26,348 nucleotides of DNA, taken from contig JBAYST010000008.1 in NCBI GenBank assembly GCA_041676005.1, forward strand, positions 1-26,348, given 5' to 3'. Under the pieces are notes generated by a model, which worked only from the letters and a program-made list of their open reading frames with translations, did no database searches and was not told the DNA's origin. The DNA is from JBAYST01 sp041676005 (GTDB lineage: Bacteria > Bacillota_I > Bacilli_A > RFN20 > CAG-826). Both the position numbers and the translations under genes were made by a program. Positions within the stretch are counted from its first letter, which is position 1. Each line of letters starts with the position of its first letter. Below, one piece after another: positions 13,950 to 21,174 of this stretch.

Positions 13950-16352
13950 ATGAAAGTATCCCTTAAATGTTTATCACAATTTGTTGATATCACAAATTTA
14001 ACTCCGGAAGAAATAGCTTCAAAACTAACTTTTTCTGGAGTGGAAGTCGAAGATATTTCTTATCTAGCACAAGGCGATGGCCTTGTTATTGGTCACGTTT
14101 TAAAAGAAAGAAAACACCCTGATAGCAATCATCTTCATATTCTCGAAGTTGATTTAGGAAAAGAAGAAGGCATCAAACAAATTGTTTGCGGAGCGCCTAA
14201 TGCAAAAGAAGGATTAAAAGTCATCGTCGCTTTGGTCGGGGCTAAACTTCCAGGTGGTGAAATTAAAAAAACTCTCGTCAGAGGAGTGGAATCTTCTGGA
14301 ATGTGTTGTTCGTTAAATGAACTAGGAGTCGACCCTAAAAATCTCAGTGAATCACAACTAAAAGGCATTGAAGAATTACCTCTTGATGCGCCGGTTGGAG
14401 AACGCGATGTTCTAGGTTATTTAGGACTTGATGATGTCGTATTAAATCTGAAAATCCTTGCAAATCGTCCAGATTTACTTGGAATTCTCAATATCGCACG
14501 TGAGGTCGGCTCGATTTTTTCGCGCAAGACAAACATTCCGACTTTTGAAACTGTTGCCAATTATAAAAGCGAATTCGAAGTTGGAAGTGAAACGACAAAG
14601 TGTACTCAATTTGCAATTGAAGAAGTGAAAGATTTGATGAATAAAGAATCACCAAGATGGCTTAAAGAATACTTATTAGCGATGGGAATAAGGAGCATTG
14701 ATGCGCTTGTCGATATCGGTAATTACGTCATGATTTTAACTGGTCAACCTCTCCATATGTATGATTTAGATAAACTCCCGAAGCACTCTCTTATCGTCAA
14801 AGATGATCACGAAGAAAACTTCACTGCGCTCGATGGAAAAGTGTACAAAATTCAAAAAGGTGATATCGTCATCACCTCTGAAAATAAAGTCATGTGTTTG
14901 GGTGGAGTGATTGGAGCGCTTGAAGCTTCTGTTGATGCTAACACTCGTAATCTAGCGATTGAATCCGCTTCATTTGATGGAGCGGCAATTAGAAGAACTT
15001 CTAATCGTTTAGGGCTAGTCAGTGAATCTTCACTCAGATTTATGAAAGGGACAAATCACTTTCAATCTGAATTCGTCTTAGATTTTGCGACAAAATTGAT
15101 TCGACAAATTTGTGGGACAAAACACGAAAGCGAAATCGTCGAATACCTCGGCGAAGAAAAAGAAAGAAAGGTCATCGCTTCTTCAGTTTTAGAAATCAAT
15201 CAAAGACTTGGAACCGAATTCACTAATCAAGAGATAAACGATGTTTTAGAAAGACTCAATTTCATCGTCGACATGAATGAAGAAGGACATTTTAAAGTTA
15301 TCGTTCCCGCTTACCGACTCGATATTTTTGAAGCTGCGGATTTAAGCGAAGAAGTGATTCGCATTCTCGGTTACGAACACGTAAAAGCCAAACTTCCGAG
15401 CTTGAGAATGACAATCGGAAAAAGAAATGAAAGACTTGAAAAATCAAAAGTTCTCACTGATTACTTGTTAAGTAACGGCCTTCATCAATGCTTGACATAC
15501 ACTTTGGTGAGTAAAAATGTTTTGAATCAATTCAATTATTTAACTAAAAATAAAGCTCATAAAGTGTTGAATCCACTGACGGATGAACGAGAATACGTTC
15601 GACTCAGTGTTTTGCCTTCATTACTTGAAAGTGTCTCTTATAATGTCGCAAGACAAATGAAAAATCTCGCCTTATTTGAAATTTCAGATATCATCACTCA
15701 AAGCAATCATCAGTTGCATCTATCCATTGTCTTATGCGGTGAAGAATCACTCCGCGGAGAATTAGAAAAACGCCCTGTTGATTTTTACACGCTTAAAGGA
15801 TTATTAAGGGGAATGATGGAAATACTTGGAATTGAAAAAAATCGTTATCATCTTGAAAGATTGATCACTCATAAAGAAGAATTTCATCCTGGGAAATCCG
15901 CCACCATTAAAGTTGCAAATGAAATTGTTGGGGTCATCGGTGAACTTCATCCAAACGAAATCATTAAACGTGATCTCGGTCAAAAAAATAAAGTGGTCGC
16001 TTTAGAACTCCGTTTAGATTCTGTATTCGCTTTAAAAACCTCCTTGATTAAGATGCGCGAAATTTCTAAATATCCATTCGTCAATCGTGATATTGCGTTG
16101 CTCGTTGATCGACAAATCGAAGTCAGAGATTTATTAAAATCCATTAATAAAATCGGAAAAGACCTCGTCATCGCTAGTGAAGTCTTCGACGTCTATGAAG
16201 GAGAAAATATTGAACCAGATAAAAAGTCAGTGGCGATTTCAATCTCCTATCGCGCAAATGACCACACTTTAGTTGAAAAAGAAGTGAGCGAGCTCGAAGC
16301 GAAAATCAAATCAGAATTAAATAGACAATTCAAAGCGGTTGTCAGAGGATAA
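13950..16352 (+). CDS. pheT: Phenylalanyl-tRNA synthetase beta subunit
   Basis: Partner of PheS: binds tRNA-Phe and carries the editing site that clears Tyr-tRNA-Phe. At 800 aa it is normal length. Domains by position: an EMAP/OB-type tRNA-binding domain about 40-150 (VIGHVLKERKHPDSNHLHILEVD, QIVCGAPN), B3/B4 editing domain about 210-370, B5 about 400-470, a degenerate class II core, and the ferredoxin-fold anticodon-binding domain about 705-800 (SKYPFVNRDIALLVD...). GGAGG precedes ATG 13950. It is the middle gene of pheS-pheT-yceD, with one base between its stop and the yceD start. Confidence 0.98.
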   Translation: MKVSLKCLSQFVDITNLTPEEIASKLTFSGVEVEDISYLAQGDGLVIGHVLKERKHPDSNHLHILEVDLGKEEGIKQIVCGAPNAKEGLKVIVALVGAKLPGGEIKKTLVRGVESSGMCCSLNELGVDPKNLSESQLKGIEELPLDAPVGERDVLGYLGLDDVVLNLKILANRPDLLGILNIAREVGSIFSRKTNIPTFETVANYKSEFEVGSETTKCTQFAIEEVKDLMNKESPRWLKEYLLAMGIRSIDALVDIGNYVMILTGQPLHMYDLDKLPKHSLIVKDDHEENFTALDGKVYKIQKGDIVITSENKVMCLGGVIGALEASVDANTRNLAIESASFDGAAIRRTSNRLGLVSESSLRFMKGTNHFQSEFVLDFATKLIRQICGTKHESEIVEYLGEEKERKVIASSVLEINQRLGTEFTNQEINDVLERLNFIVDMNEEGHFKVIVPAYRLDIFEAADLSEEVIRILGYEHVKAKLPSLRMTIGKRNERLEKSKVLTDYLLSNGLHQCLTYTLVSKNVLNQFNYLTKNKAHKVLNPLTDEREYVRLSVLPSLLESVSYNVARQMKNLALFEISDIITQSNHQLHLSIVLCGEESLRGELEKRPVDFYTLKGLLRGMMEILGIEKNRYHLERLITHKEEFHPGKSATIKVANEIVGVIGELHPNEIIKRDLGQKNKVVALELRLDSVFALKTSLIKMREISKYPFVNRDIALLVDRQIEVRDLLKSINKIGKDLVIASEVFDVYEGENIEPDKKSVAISISYRANDHTLVEKEVSELEAKIKSELNRQFKAVVRG

Positions 16353-16353
16353 A

Positions 16354-16854
16354 ATGAAAATTAATCGCAAGAGTTTAGTACCTAAAAAAAGTTACAGCGA
16401 AAGCGGAATGATTATTTTTGATTCGAAACTTTTTGCCAAACGGATCGACTTAAAAAGAATCGACGAGTGCGAGGTAAATATCACTTATGAGAACTTTGAA
16501 GATATTTTAAGAGTTCGAGTAAAAGTGGTGGCAAATTTAACGCTTATCTGTTCTTATTCTTTAGAAGATGTAGCGTTTCGCTTAAGTGTCAAAGATGAAC
16601 TGAGTTTCACCGACCGAAAAGAACTTGTAAACGAAAACATTTTCTATGAACCACATCAGATCATTGATTTAAATCCATATATTTTCGGGTTGATTTTGGC
16701 TTCGATTCCAATAAAAATCGTCAAAGAAGGAATGGAATTACCAAGAGATGGAAATGGGTATCGAGTTTTAAGCGAAGATAAACTTCAAAAAGAACGGCTC
16801 AGTCATAAAGATTCTCCCTTTGATATTTTAAAAGATCTTGACCTCGATGATTGA
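16354..16854 (+). CDS. DUF177 (YceD-like) protein
   Basis: 166 aa, recognised as DUF177/YceD by overall pattern: a central VKVVANLTLICSYSLEDVAF (the family's V.G...l.CsR.L segment) and the C-terminal PRDGNGYRVLSEDKLQKER...SPFDILKDLDLDD. In many bacteria yceD sits before rpmF (ribosomal protein L32) and has been linked to 23S rRNA accumulation in plants and bacteria. Here no rpmF follows; a terminator comes instead. Start choice: AGAGGA (16345-16350) is placed for ATG 16354, one base after the pheT stop; an in-frame TTG at 16339 would overlap pheT and lacks a site. Function stays tentative. Confidence 0.75.
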   Translation: MKINRKSLVPKKSYSESGMIIFDSKLFAKRIDLKRIDECEVNITYENFEDILRVRVKVVANLTLICSYSLEDVAFRLSVKDELSFTDRKELVNENIFYEPHQIIDLNPYIFGLILASIPIKIVKEGMELPRDGNGYRVLSEDKLQKERLSHKDSPFDILKDLDLDD

Positions 16855-16872
16855 AATTCGATATATCGAATT
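16855..16872. repeat. Perfect 18-bp palindrome after yceD
   Basis: AATTCGATATATCGAATT is an exact DNA palindrome beginning on the base after the yceD UGA and ending 2 nt before the terminator stem. As DNA it could be a dimeric-protein site; as RNA it could form a small hairpin stacked on the terminator. Confidence 0.75.
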
Positions 16873-16874
16873 AC

Positions 16875-16895
16875 GCCCGCGCGAGCGGGCTTTTT
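16875..16895 (+). terminator. Strong terminator after pheST-yceD
   Basis: GCCCGC-GCGA-GCGGGC (16875-16890) is a perfect all-GC 6-bp stem with a GCGA loop, followed by T5. It separates the pheST operon from the mraZ promoter. Confidence 0.95.
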
Positions 16896-16921
16896 AATTT
16901 CCAAAATTCACAGTTCTCCTC

Positions 16922-16951
16922 TTGATTTTAGAATAAAATAGTCGCTATAAT
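16922..16951 (+). promoter_or_regulatory. mraZ promoter
   Basis: TTGATT (16922-16927), an 18-nt spacer and a perfect TATAAT (16946-16951). The predicted transcription start, about 16958, coincides with the first base of the MraZ-box repeats. Confidence 0.85.
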
Positions 16952-16957
16952 GGTCTT

Positions 16958-16987
16958 GCAATGGTAGAAAGTGGAGGAAAGTGGTAG
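16958..16987 (+). promoter_or_regulatory. Three tandem 10-bp MraZ boxes (autoregulatory operator)
   Basis: Three head-to-tail 10-mers fill the whole leader: GCAATGGTAG, AAAGTGGAGG, AAAGTGGTAG (16958-16967, 16968-16977, 16978-16987), the last ending directly before ATG 16988. Repeated GTGG-type boxes at about 10-bp spacing upstream of mraZ are the known MraZ binding sites in several bacteria, including mycoplasmas. The second copy also supplies the only Shine-Dalgarno (GGAGG). The first copy is degenerate. Confidence 0.85.
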
Positions 16988-17419
16988 ATGTTCTTTGGTA
17001 CATATTTTCACACTCTAGACAGCAAAGGGCGCTTGGTAATTCCAAGTAAACTTCGTGATGAAGCCGGAACTCGAGTCTACATTCTCAAAGGATTTGATGG
17101 AGCTTTAGCGATTTATAAAGCGAGCGAATTCGATCGTTTAAGCGACGAGTTTGAGACCCTTTCATTCAATAAGAAAAATTCTAGAGCGTATCTTCGAGCT
17201 CGACTCGCTTCTGCTTGCGAACTCGAAGTCGATCGTCAAGGTCGAGTTCAACTTCCGACTCAACTTATTGCCAAATATAACATCGGAAAAGAAGTCATTG
17301 TTATCGGAGTCGGAGACCATATGGAAGTCTGGGATAAAGTCGCTTATGACGAATATGAAAAAGACGTTGATCAAAACTTTGAAACGATTGCAGAAAGTCT
17401 TGAGAAAGATGAAAGATGA
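16988..17419 (+). CDS. mraZ: Transcriptional regulator MraZ
   Basis: DNA-binding regulator at the head of the division cluster; family members form ring oligomers that contact tandem boxes. At 143 aa it is normal. Two SpoVT/AbrB half-domains are seen: HTLDSKGRLVIPSKLR (about 8-23) and LEVDRQGRVQLPTQLI (about 78-93), both with the conserved D-x-x-G-R core. An operator of three boxes lies directly upstream, so self-repression is expected (activation is reported in mycoplasmas). The ORF ends in an acidic tail and overlaps rsmH by ATGA (17416-17419), so the two are translationally coupled. Confidence 0.97.
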   Translation: MFFGTYFHTLDSKGRLVIPSKLRDEAGTRVYILKGFDGALAIYKASEFDRLSDEFETLSFNKKNSRAYLRARLASACELEVDRQGRVQLPTQLIAKYNIGKEVIVIGVGDHMEVWDKVAYDEYEKDVDQNFETIAESLEKDER

Positions 17420-18336
17420 GCGATCTTCATATCTCGGTTCTTCTAAAAGAAGCAGTTGACGGATTAAATGTCAGAGATCAAAAAACATATCTTGACTTAA
17501 CGCTTGGTCGAGGTGGACACAGTAAAGAAATTCTCTTACGACTCAACGCTGGAACCTTAATCGGCATTGATCAAGATGCACAAGCGATTGAAGAATCAAA
17601 AAAGGCGCTTATCTCTAGGGTCAACAAAATCATCATCATCAAATCGAACTTTGTTCATTTAGAAAACATTCTTCAAAATTTGAAAATTGAAAAGGTCGAT
17701 GGAATCTTGATGGACCTCGGTGTCTCTTCTCCACAATTCGATGAAGGAGATAGAGGATTCTCTTATCGGCACGATGCTCTTCTTGACATGAGAATGGATC
17801 AAAAAGAACAGACACTGACCGCTAGTCAAATCGTCAACACTTATTCGCTCCAAGAGTTATGTAAAATCTTCCGCGATTACGGAGGAGAAAAATTCGCCTA
17901 TCCAATTGCAAAAAACATCATCAAAGCTCGACCGATTGAGACGACGAGCGAACTTGTCGAAATCATCAAAAAAAGTAAACCTCAAAAAGAACTTAAAAAA
18001 ATCGGGCATCCAGCAAAACAAGTATTTCAAGCTTTGCGAATCGAGACGAACGATGAATTAAATGTTTTAAAAACAACAGTGGAGACAGCCCTAAAAGTTC
18101 TAAACCCAAGTGGAAGACTTGCGATTATCACCTTTCATTCTGGTGAAGATAAAATCGTCAAAGACATCTTTAACAAGATGACAAAGGTAATTGGGAATCG
18201 AATTAACATTCCAGATCAGAATATAGTTCCTAAGTACAAACTCATCACACTTCATCCACTGGTTCCCAGTGCTGATGAAATCGAAAAAAACCATCGCGCA
18301 AAAAGTGCAAAATTACGAATCATTGAAAAATTGTGA
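17416..18336 (+). CDS. rsmH: 16S rRNA m4C1402 methyltransferase RsmH
   Basis: Uses S-adenosylmethionine to N4-methylate C1402 of 16S rRNA at the decoding centre. At 306 aa it is normal. SAM-binding motif TYLDLTLGRGGHS (about 24-36), GIDQDAQAI, DGILMDLGVSSPQFDEGDRGFSY, RIETNDEL, ITFHSGEDKIVKD and the C-terminal NHRAKSAKLRIIEK all fit. The usual FHSLED reads FHSGED (G243 for Leu), a mild oddity. The start ATG 17416 lies within the mraZ end, and AGAAAGATGAAAG gives only a weak site, consistent with coupling. Its UGA stop is followed 18 nt later by ORF75. Confidence 0.97.
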   Translation: MSDLHISVLLKEAVDGLNVRDQKTYLDLTLGRGGHSKEILLRLNAGTLIGIDQDAQAIEESKKALISRVNKIIIIKSNFVHLENILQNLKIEKVDGILMDLGVSSPQFDEGDRGFSYRHDALLDMRMDQKEQTLTASQIVNTYSLQELCKIFRDYGGEKFAYPIAKNIIKARPIETTSELVEIIKKSKPQKELKKIGHPAKQVFQALRIETNDELNVLKTTVETALKVLNPSGRLAIITFHSGEDKIVKDIFNKMTKVIGNRINIPDQNIVPKYKLITLHPLVPSADEIEKNHRAKSAKLRIIEKL

Positions 18337-18354
18337 TTCAAAAGGAGGAGACAA

Positions 18355-18582
18355 ATGAAAGACAAACTCGTTAAGACAAATCGAAAAGCTGCTTATTATC
18401 GTTTTCGAAAATTTGTCACTTCATTTGCTATCGCGGTCAGCATTACAGCGATTGTCGCTATTCCGGTGACAATCAAATTGACCGCCGAACAAAACACCGT
18501 TGAAGCCGAAAATCAAAACGATATCCCGGATATTGTCGAAGAAGAACCGGCCGATCTTTTCAGCATCAGTTCTAAAAAATAA
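18355..18582 (+). CDS. Small single-pass membrane protein in the ftsL position
   Basis: 75 aa with an excellent ribosome binding site (AAAGGAGG, 18341-18348). I recognise no family. A basic N-terminus (eight Lys/Arg in residues 1-19) leads to one hydrophobic segment (about 20-41, SFAIAVSITAIVAIPVTI) and then an acidic, Pro/Glu-rich 34-residue tail. The charge bias predicts N-in/C-out. It lies 18 nt after rsmH, where walled bacteria carry ftsL. FtsL is also a small N-in single-pass protein but has a longer extracytoplasmic coiled coil; the tail here is too short and has no heptad pattern I can see. It could be a reduced FtsL, another divisome protein, or an uncleaved signal-anchor peptide. It is the last gene before a terminator. 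Confidence 0.75.
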   Translation: MKDKLVKTNRKAAYYRFRKFVTSFAIAVSITAIVAIPVTIKLTAEQNTVEAENQNDIPDIVEEEPADLFSISSKK

Positions 18583-18668
18583 AAAGCTTTTAACCAGCGC
18601 TATCTCTTTCTCATCAAACATCCTCCAATGTAAATGTCTAACAAAAAGAGAAACGCTCCGCATATAGA

Positions 18669-18693
18669 AACCGTGGATTTTCTACGGTTTTTT
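18669..18693 (+). terminator. Terminator between ORF75 and ftsA
   Basis: AACCGTGGA-TTT-TCTACGGTT (18669-18689) gives a 9-position stem with one G·U, running into a T6 tract. It should end the mraZ-rsmH-ORF75 transcript. Upstream at 18595-18660 a looser inverted repeat (AGCG...TCTCTTT / AAAGAGAAACGCT) may add structure. Confidence 0.82.
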
Positions 18694-18704
18694 AATTTAG
18701 GAAT

Positions 18705-18728
18705 TATTTAGTAGATATTTAGTAGATA
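18705..18728. repeat. Tandem 11-bp repeat upstream of ftsA
   Basis: TATTTAGTAGA occurs twice head to tail with perfect 11-bp periodicity over 24 bp (18705-18728). The period is close to one DNA helical turn, so two copies would present the same face to a protein. It lies about 23 bp upstream of the ftsA -35. I know of no regulator with this site. Confidence 0.8.
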
Positions 18729-18739
18729 AGTACTTTTTC

Positions 18740-18757
18740 TTAACAAAGTATTGTTAA
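18740..18757. promoter_or_regulatory. Palindrome overlapping the ftsA -35
   Basis: TTAACA-AAGTAT-TGTTAA is an inverted repeat with 6-bp arms and a 6-bp centre. Its right arm covers the -35 TTGTTA, so a bound dimer would block RNA polymerase. Operator function is inferred. Confidence 0.5.
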
Positions 18758-18779
18758 TGTGAACTAAACTCATTAAAAT
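18751..18779 (+). promoter_or_regulatory. ftsA-ftsZ promoter
   Basis: TTGTTA (18751-18756), a 17-nt spacer and TAAAAT (18774-18779). The predicted leader is about 11 nt and contains the AGGAG site. It lies downstream of the ORF75 terminator, so it should be the main source of ftsAZ mRNA. Confidence 0.7.
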
Positions 18780-18796
18780 GACAATTAGGAGTAATT

Positions 18797-20011
18797 ATGG
18801 AAAAACCAGTCGCTGTCATTGAATTCACTAGTCGATTGATTAGAATCGTCGTCGGATTTACTATTGATGAAGAAGTTTACATTCTTTACGCTCTTGAAAA
18901 ACCGATTGGTCCATTCATTGAAAATGGAAGGATCATCAATGAAGATGCGCTCGTCGAAGAAGTGAAATCAATTGCAAATATTTCTGATCCATCTGCTAAA
19001 CTCAAAATCAAATTGACGAATGCAGTTTTAGCGCTTCCTCCTCTTGGACTTGAAATATTTCAAACTAAACGAATTCTCACCGTGATCAATGAAGAGGGAA
19101 AAATTGACAACCTCGATATTCGAAATTTGTATACGGTGATTTCTAGAGATGCCGTTCCAAACGATGACATCGTCGTCGGAGTCATTCCGGAAGAATTTAT
19201 TCTTGACCATGAACGGAGTTTTAAAAATCCTCCAGTTGGTGAATCAAGCGATTCTATCACCGTGAACGCTAAAGTTCACACATTGCCAAAGTCAATCGCG
19301 GAAAGTTATCAAACTTCTCTTACTAGAGGCGGAATCGCTTTAAGAAGAACATTCGTCGCTCCGTTTGGAGTCGCTGAATTACTTGCGACTTATCAAGAAG
19401 TTCCTGCGGATTATATTCTCGTCGATATCGGCGCGAGGCTTACGACGATCTCTTTAGTCGGAAAGAAAAAGCTCTATGGAGCAAATTATATAAATTGGGG
19501 TGGAGATAACATCACCGATGCGATTGCACGAGATTTTAAAATAAATATTTCCGACGCGGAAAAATATAAGATTATGTATGGATATGATAAACGCGAAATG
19601 AATTTTGAAGCTCCTGTGTGCACGAGCGAAGATGAAAATGGATTACCGATCAAGCGTTTACTGAGCGAAATGAATGTCATCACCAAAGAAGAGCTCGATA
19701 GTTTTATTAAGAAATTAAATATTGCGATTGAAGAATTGTTAAAGGATTATGAACCTGGTTTTAGATCTCTTCCGATGATTGTGATTGGAGGAGGTAGTCA
19801 ACTTTACGGTTTAAAAGAGTACATGGAACCAAAAGTTCAATCTAAAACTGTGAAGATGATCACTCCTAAAACCATTGGGGCGAGAAGTCCGAATTTCTTC
19901 ACCTGTTTAGGACTGATCAAAGCGAACTCAAAATTTCCTCATCTATCAGATGATGGTCAACAGCGAATTAGAAAAGTAACTAGAACGAATACTAGCGAGG
20001 ATAACTTATGA
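18797..20011 (+). CDS. ftsA: Cell division protein FtsA, divergent
   Basis: Actin-fold protein that normally polymerises on the membrane and anchors FtsZ. 404 aa. Recognised by the ASKHA phosphate-2 motif ILVDIGARLTTISL (D210), a 1C-like insertion with PEEFILD, GGDNITDAIARDF, the nucleotide motif MIVIGGGSQLYGLKEYM (GGGS 331-334), and the end block KTIGARSPNFFTCLGLI. It is divergent: the phosphate-1 DIGTSK reads EFTSRL (E9-F10). The C-terminus after residue 375 is short and polar, ending RTNTSEDNL, with no visible amphipathic membrane-targeting helix. AGGAG precedes ATG 18797. Its UGA overlaps the ftsZ start (ATGA, 20008-20011). Identity rests on both motifs and the ftsZ link. Confidence 0.88.
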   Translation: MEKPVAVIEFTSRLIRIVVGFTIDEEVYILYALEKPIGPFIENGRIINEDALVEEVKSIANISDPSAKLKIKLTNAVLALPPLGLEIFQTKRILTVINEEGKIDNLDIRNLYTVISRDAVPNDDIVVGVIPEEFILDHERSFKNPPVGESSDSITVNAKVHTLPKSIAESYQTSLTRGGIALRRTFVAPFGVAELLATYQEVPADYILVDIGARLTTISLVGKKKLYGANYINWGGDNITDAIARDFKINISDAEKYKIMYGYDKREMNFEAPVCTSEDENGLPIKRLLSEMNVITKEELDSFIKKLNIAIEELLKDYEPGFRSLPMIVIGGGSQLYGLKEYMEPKVQSKTVKMITPKTIGARSPNFFTCLGLIKANSKFPHLSDDGQQRIRKVTRTNTSEDNL

Positions 20012-21117
20012 AAAACTATGATTTAGACAATTTTGAACCAGCAGCGAAAATCGTTGTCATCGGAGTCGGCGGAGGGGGGAACAATGCCGTCAATCGAATG
20101 ATTGATGAAGAAATTGAAAACGTCGATTTTTATGTTGCAAATACTGATAAGCAAACATTAGCGACTTCAAAAGCGCATAACCGTTTAGTGCTCGGCGCCG
20201 AAATCACTGGCGGTCTTGGAGCTGGAGGTGATCCTGAAATAGGAAAAATCGCCGCCGAAGCTAGTTCTGAAGATATTAAAGAAATCGTCAAAGGAGCAAA
20301 CATGGTGTTCATCGCTGCAGGTATGGGCGGTGGAACTGGAACCGGTGCCTCACCGGTCATCGCTAAAATTGCTCGCGATGCGGGTGCTCTTGTCGTCGCA
20401 ATTGTCACACGACCATTTGGTTTTGAAGGTAAAAAAAGAATTGCATATTCTGTTGAAGGATTAAATAACTTAAAAGCAAATGTCGATTCGATTATCGTTG
20501 TCAGCAATGACAAACTTCTGATGATGGAAGGCAACTCTCCAATCGGCAATGCTTTTAGTGAAGGGGACAAAGTTCTCGCTCAATCGGTGAAAACAGTCGT
20601 CAATTTAATTTTATTGCCGGCAATTATCAATCTAGATTTTGCCGACGTCCGAAATACTTTGCAAAATTCTGGAGTCGCCTTGATCGGTTTTGGAATTGGT
20701 AAAGGTCCAGAACGAGCACGTGACGCGGCGATCAATGCGATTAATTCACCTCTTTTAGAGGCTTCGATTCACGGAGCTAAAAAATCGATTGTTTCAATCA
20801 CTTGTGGCCCAAAGGTCTCGTTATTTGAAGCCCAAGAAACTGTCAACCGTCTCATCGAAGCAAGTGGAAGTGCAATTGATATCAAATTCGGAATCTCGAT
20901 CAACGACCAACTAAATGACGAAATTCTCGTCAGTGTAATCGCTGCTCAATTTGAAACCGACTTTGATTTTGCAGCTCCAGATATGATTGTAAGAGCAGAA
21001 GATATTAAGAACGAGGATGAAGATGTTCTTAACCCAGAAGAAGAAACTGTTAAGGTAGAACGAAAAGGTGAAGAACTTGACGAACGTTCAATTTTACCTT
21101 CTTTCTTAAAAGATTAA
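20008..21117 (+). CDS. ftsZ: Cell division GTPase FtsZ
   Basis: Tubulin homologue that forms the cytokinetic ring. 369 aa. GTP-site features: GVGGGGNNAVNRM (19-31), NTDKQTL, the signature GMGGGTGTGASPVIA (105-119) and NDKLL. The T7 synergy loop NLDFADVRNTL keeps N208, D210 and D213, so GTP hydrolysis should work. A short acidic linker (about 330-360) ends in ILPSFLKD, a good match to the conserved C-terminal peptide that binds FtsA, SepF or other tethers. Its start overlaps the ftsA stop. No obvious terminator follows, so some transcripts may run into the ileS T-box leader. Confidence 0.98.
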   Translation: MKNYDLDNFEPAAKIVVIGVGGGGNNAVNRMIDEEIENVDFYVANTDKQTLATSKAHNRLVLGAEITGGLGAGGDPEIGKIAAEASSEDIKEIVKGANMVFIAAGMGGGTGTGASPVIAKIARDAGALVVAIVTRPFGFEGKKRIAYSVEGLNNLKANVDSIIVVSNDKLLMMEGNSPIGNAFSEGDKVLAQSVKTVVNLILLPAIINLDFADVRNTLQNSGVALIGFGIGKGPERARDAAINAINSPLLEASIHGAKKSIVSITCGPKVSLFEAQETVNRLIEASGSAIDIKFGISINDQLNDEILVSVIAAQFETDFDFAAPDMIVRAEDIKNEDEDVLNPEEETVKVERKGEELDERSILPSFLKD

Positions 21118-21174
21118 CATTTACTCCAAAAACAATTTGTGAAATAATTTTGTCGAAGACACGCTGATAATTTA

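Noticed and set aside
16339..16353. Earlier TTG start for yceD
   Set aside because: It would overlap pheT without a ribosome site; AGAGGA fits ATG 16354.
18421..18663. 80-codon minus-strand ORF opposite ORF75
   Set aside because: No ribosome site before its start, while ORF75 on the plus strand has a strong one and fits the operon; the antisense product is not protein-like.
20130..20570. 146-codon minus-strand ORF inside ftsZ
   Set aside because: Antisense shadow of conserved FtsZ GTP-binding codons, rich in Pro/Ala/Ser; no start signals.
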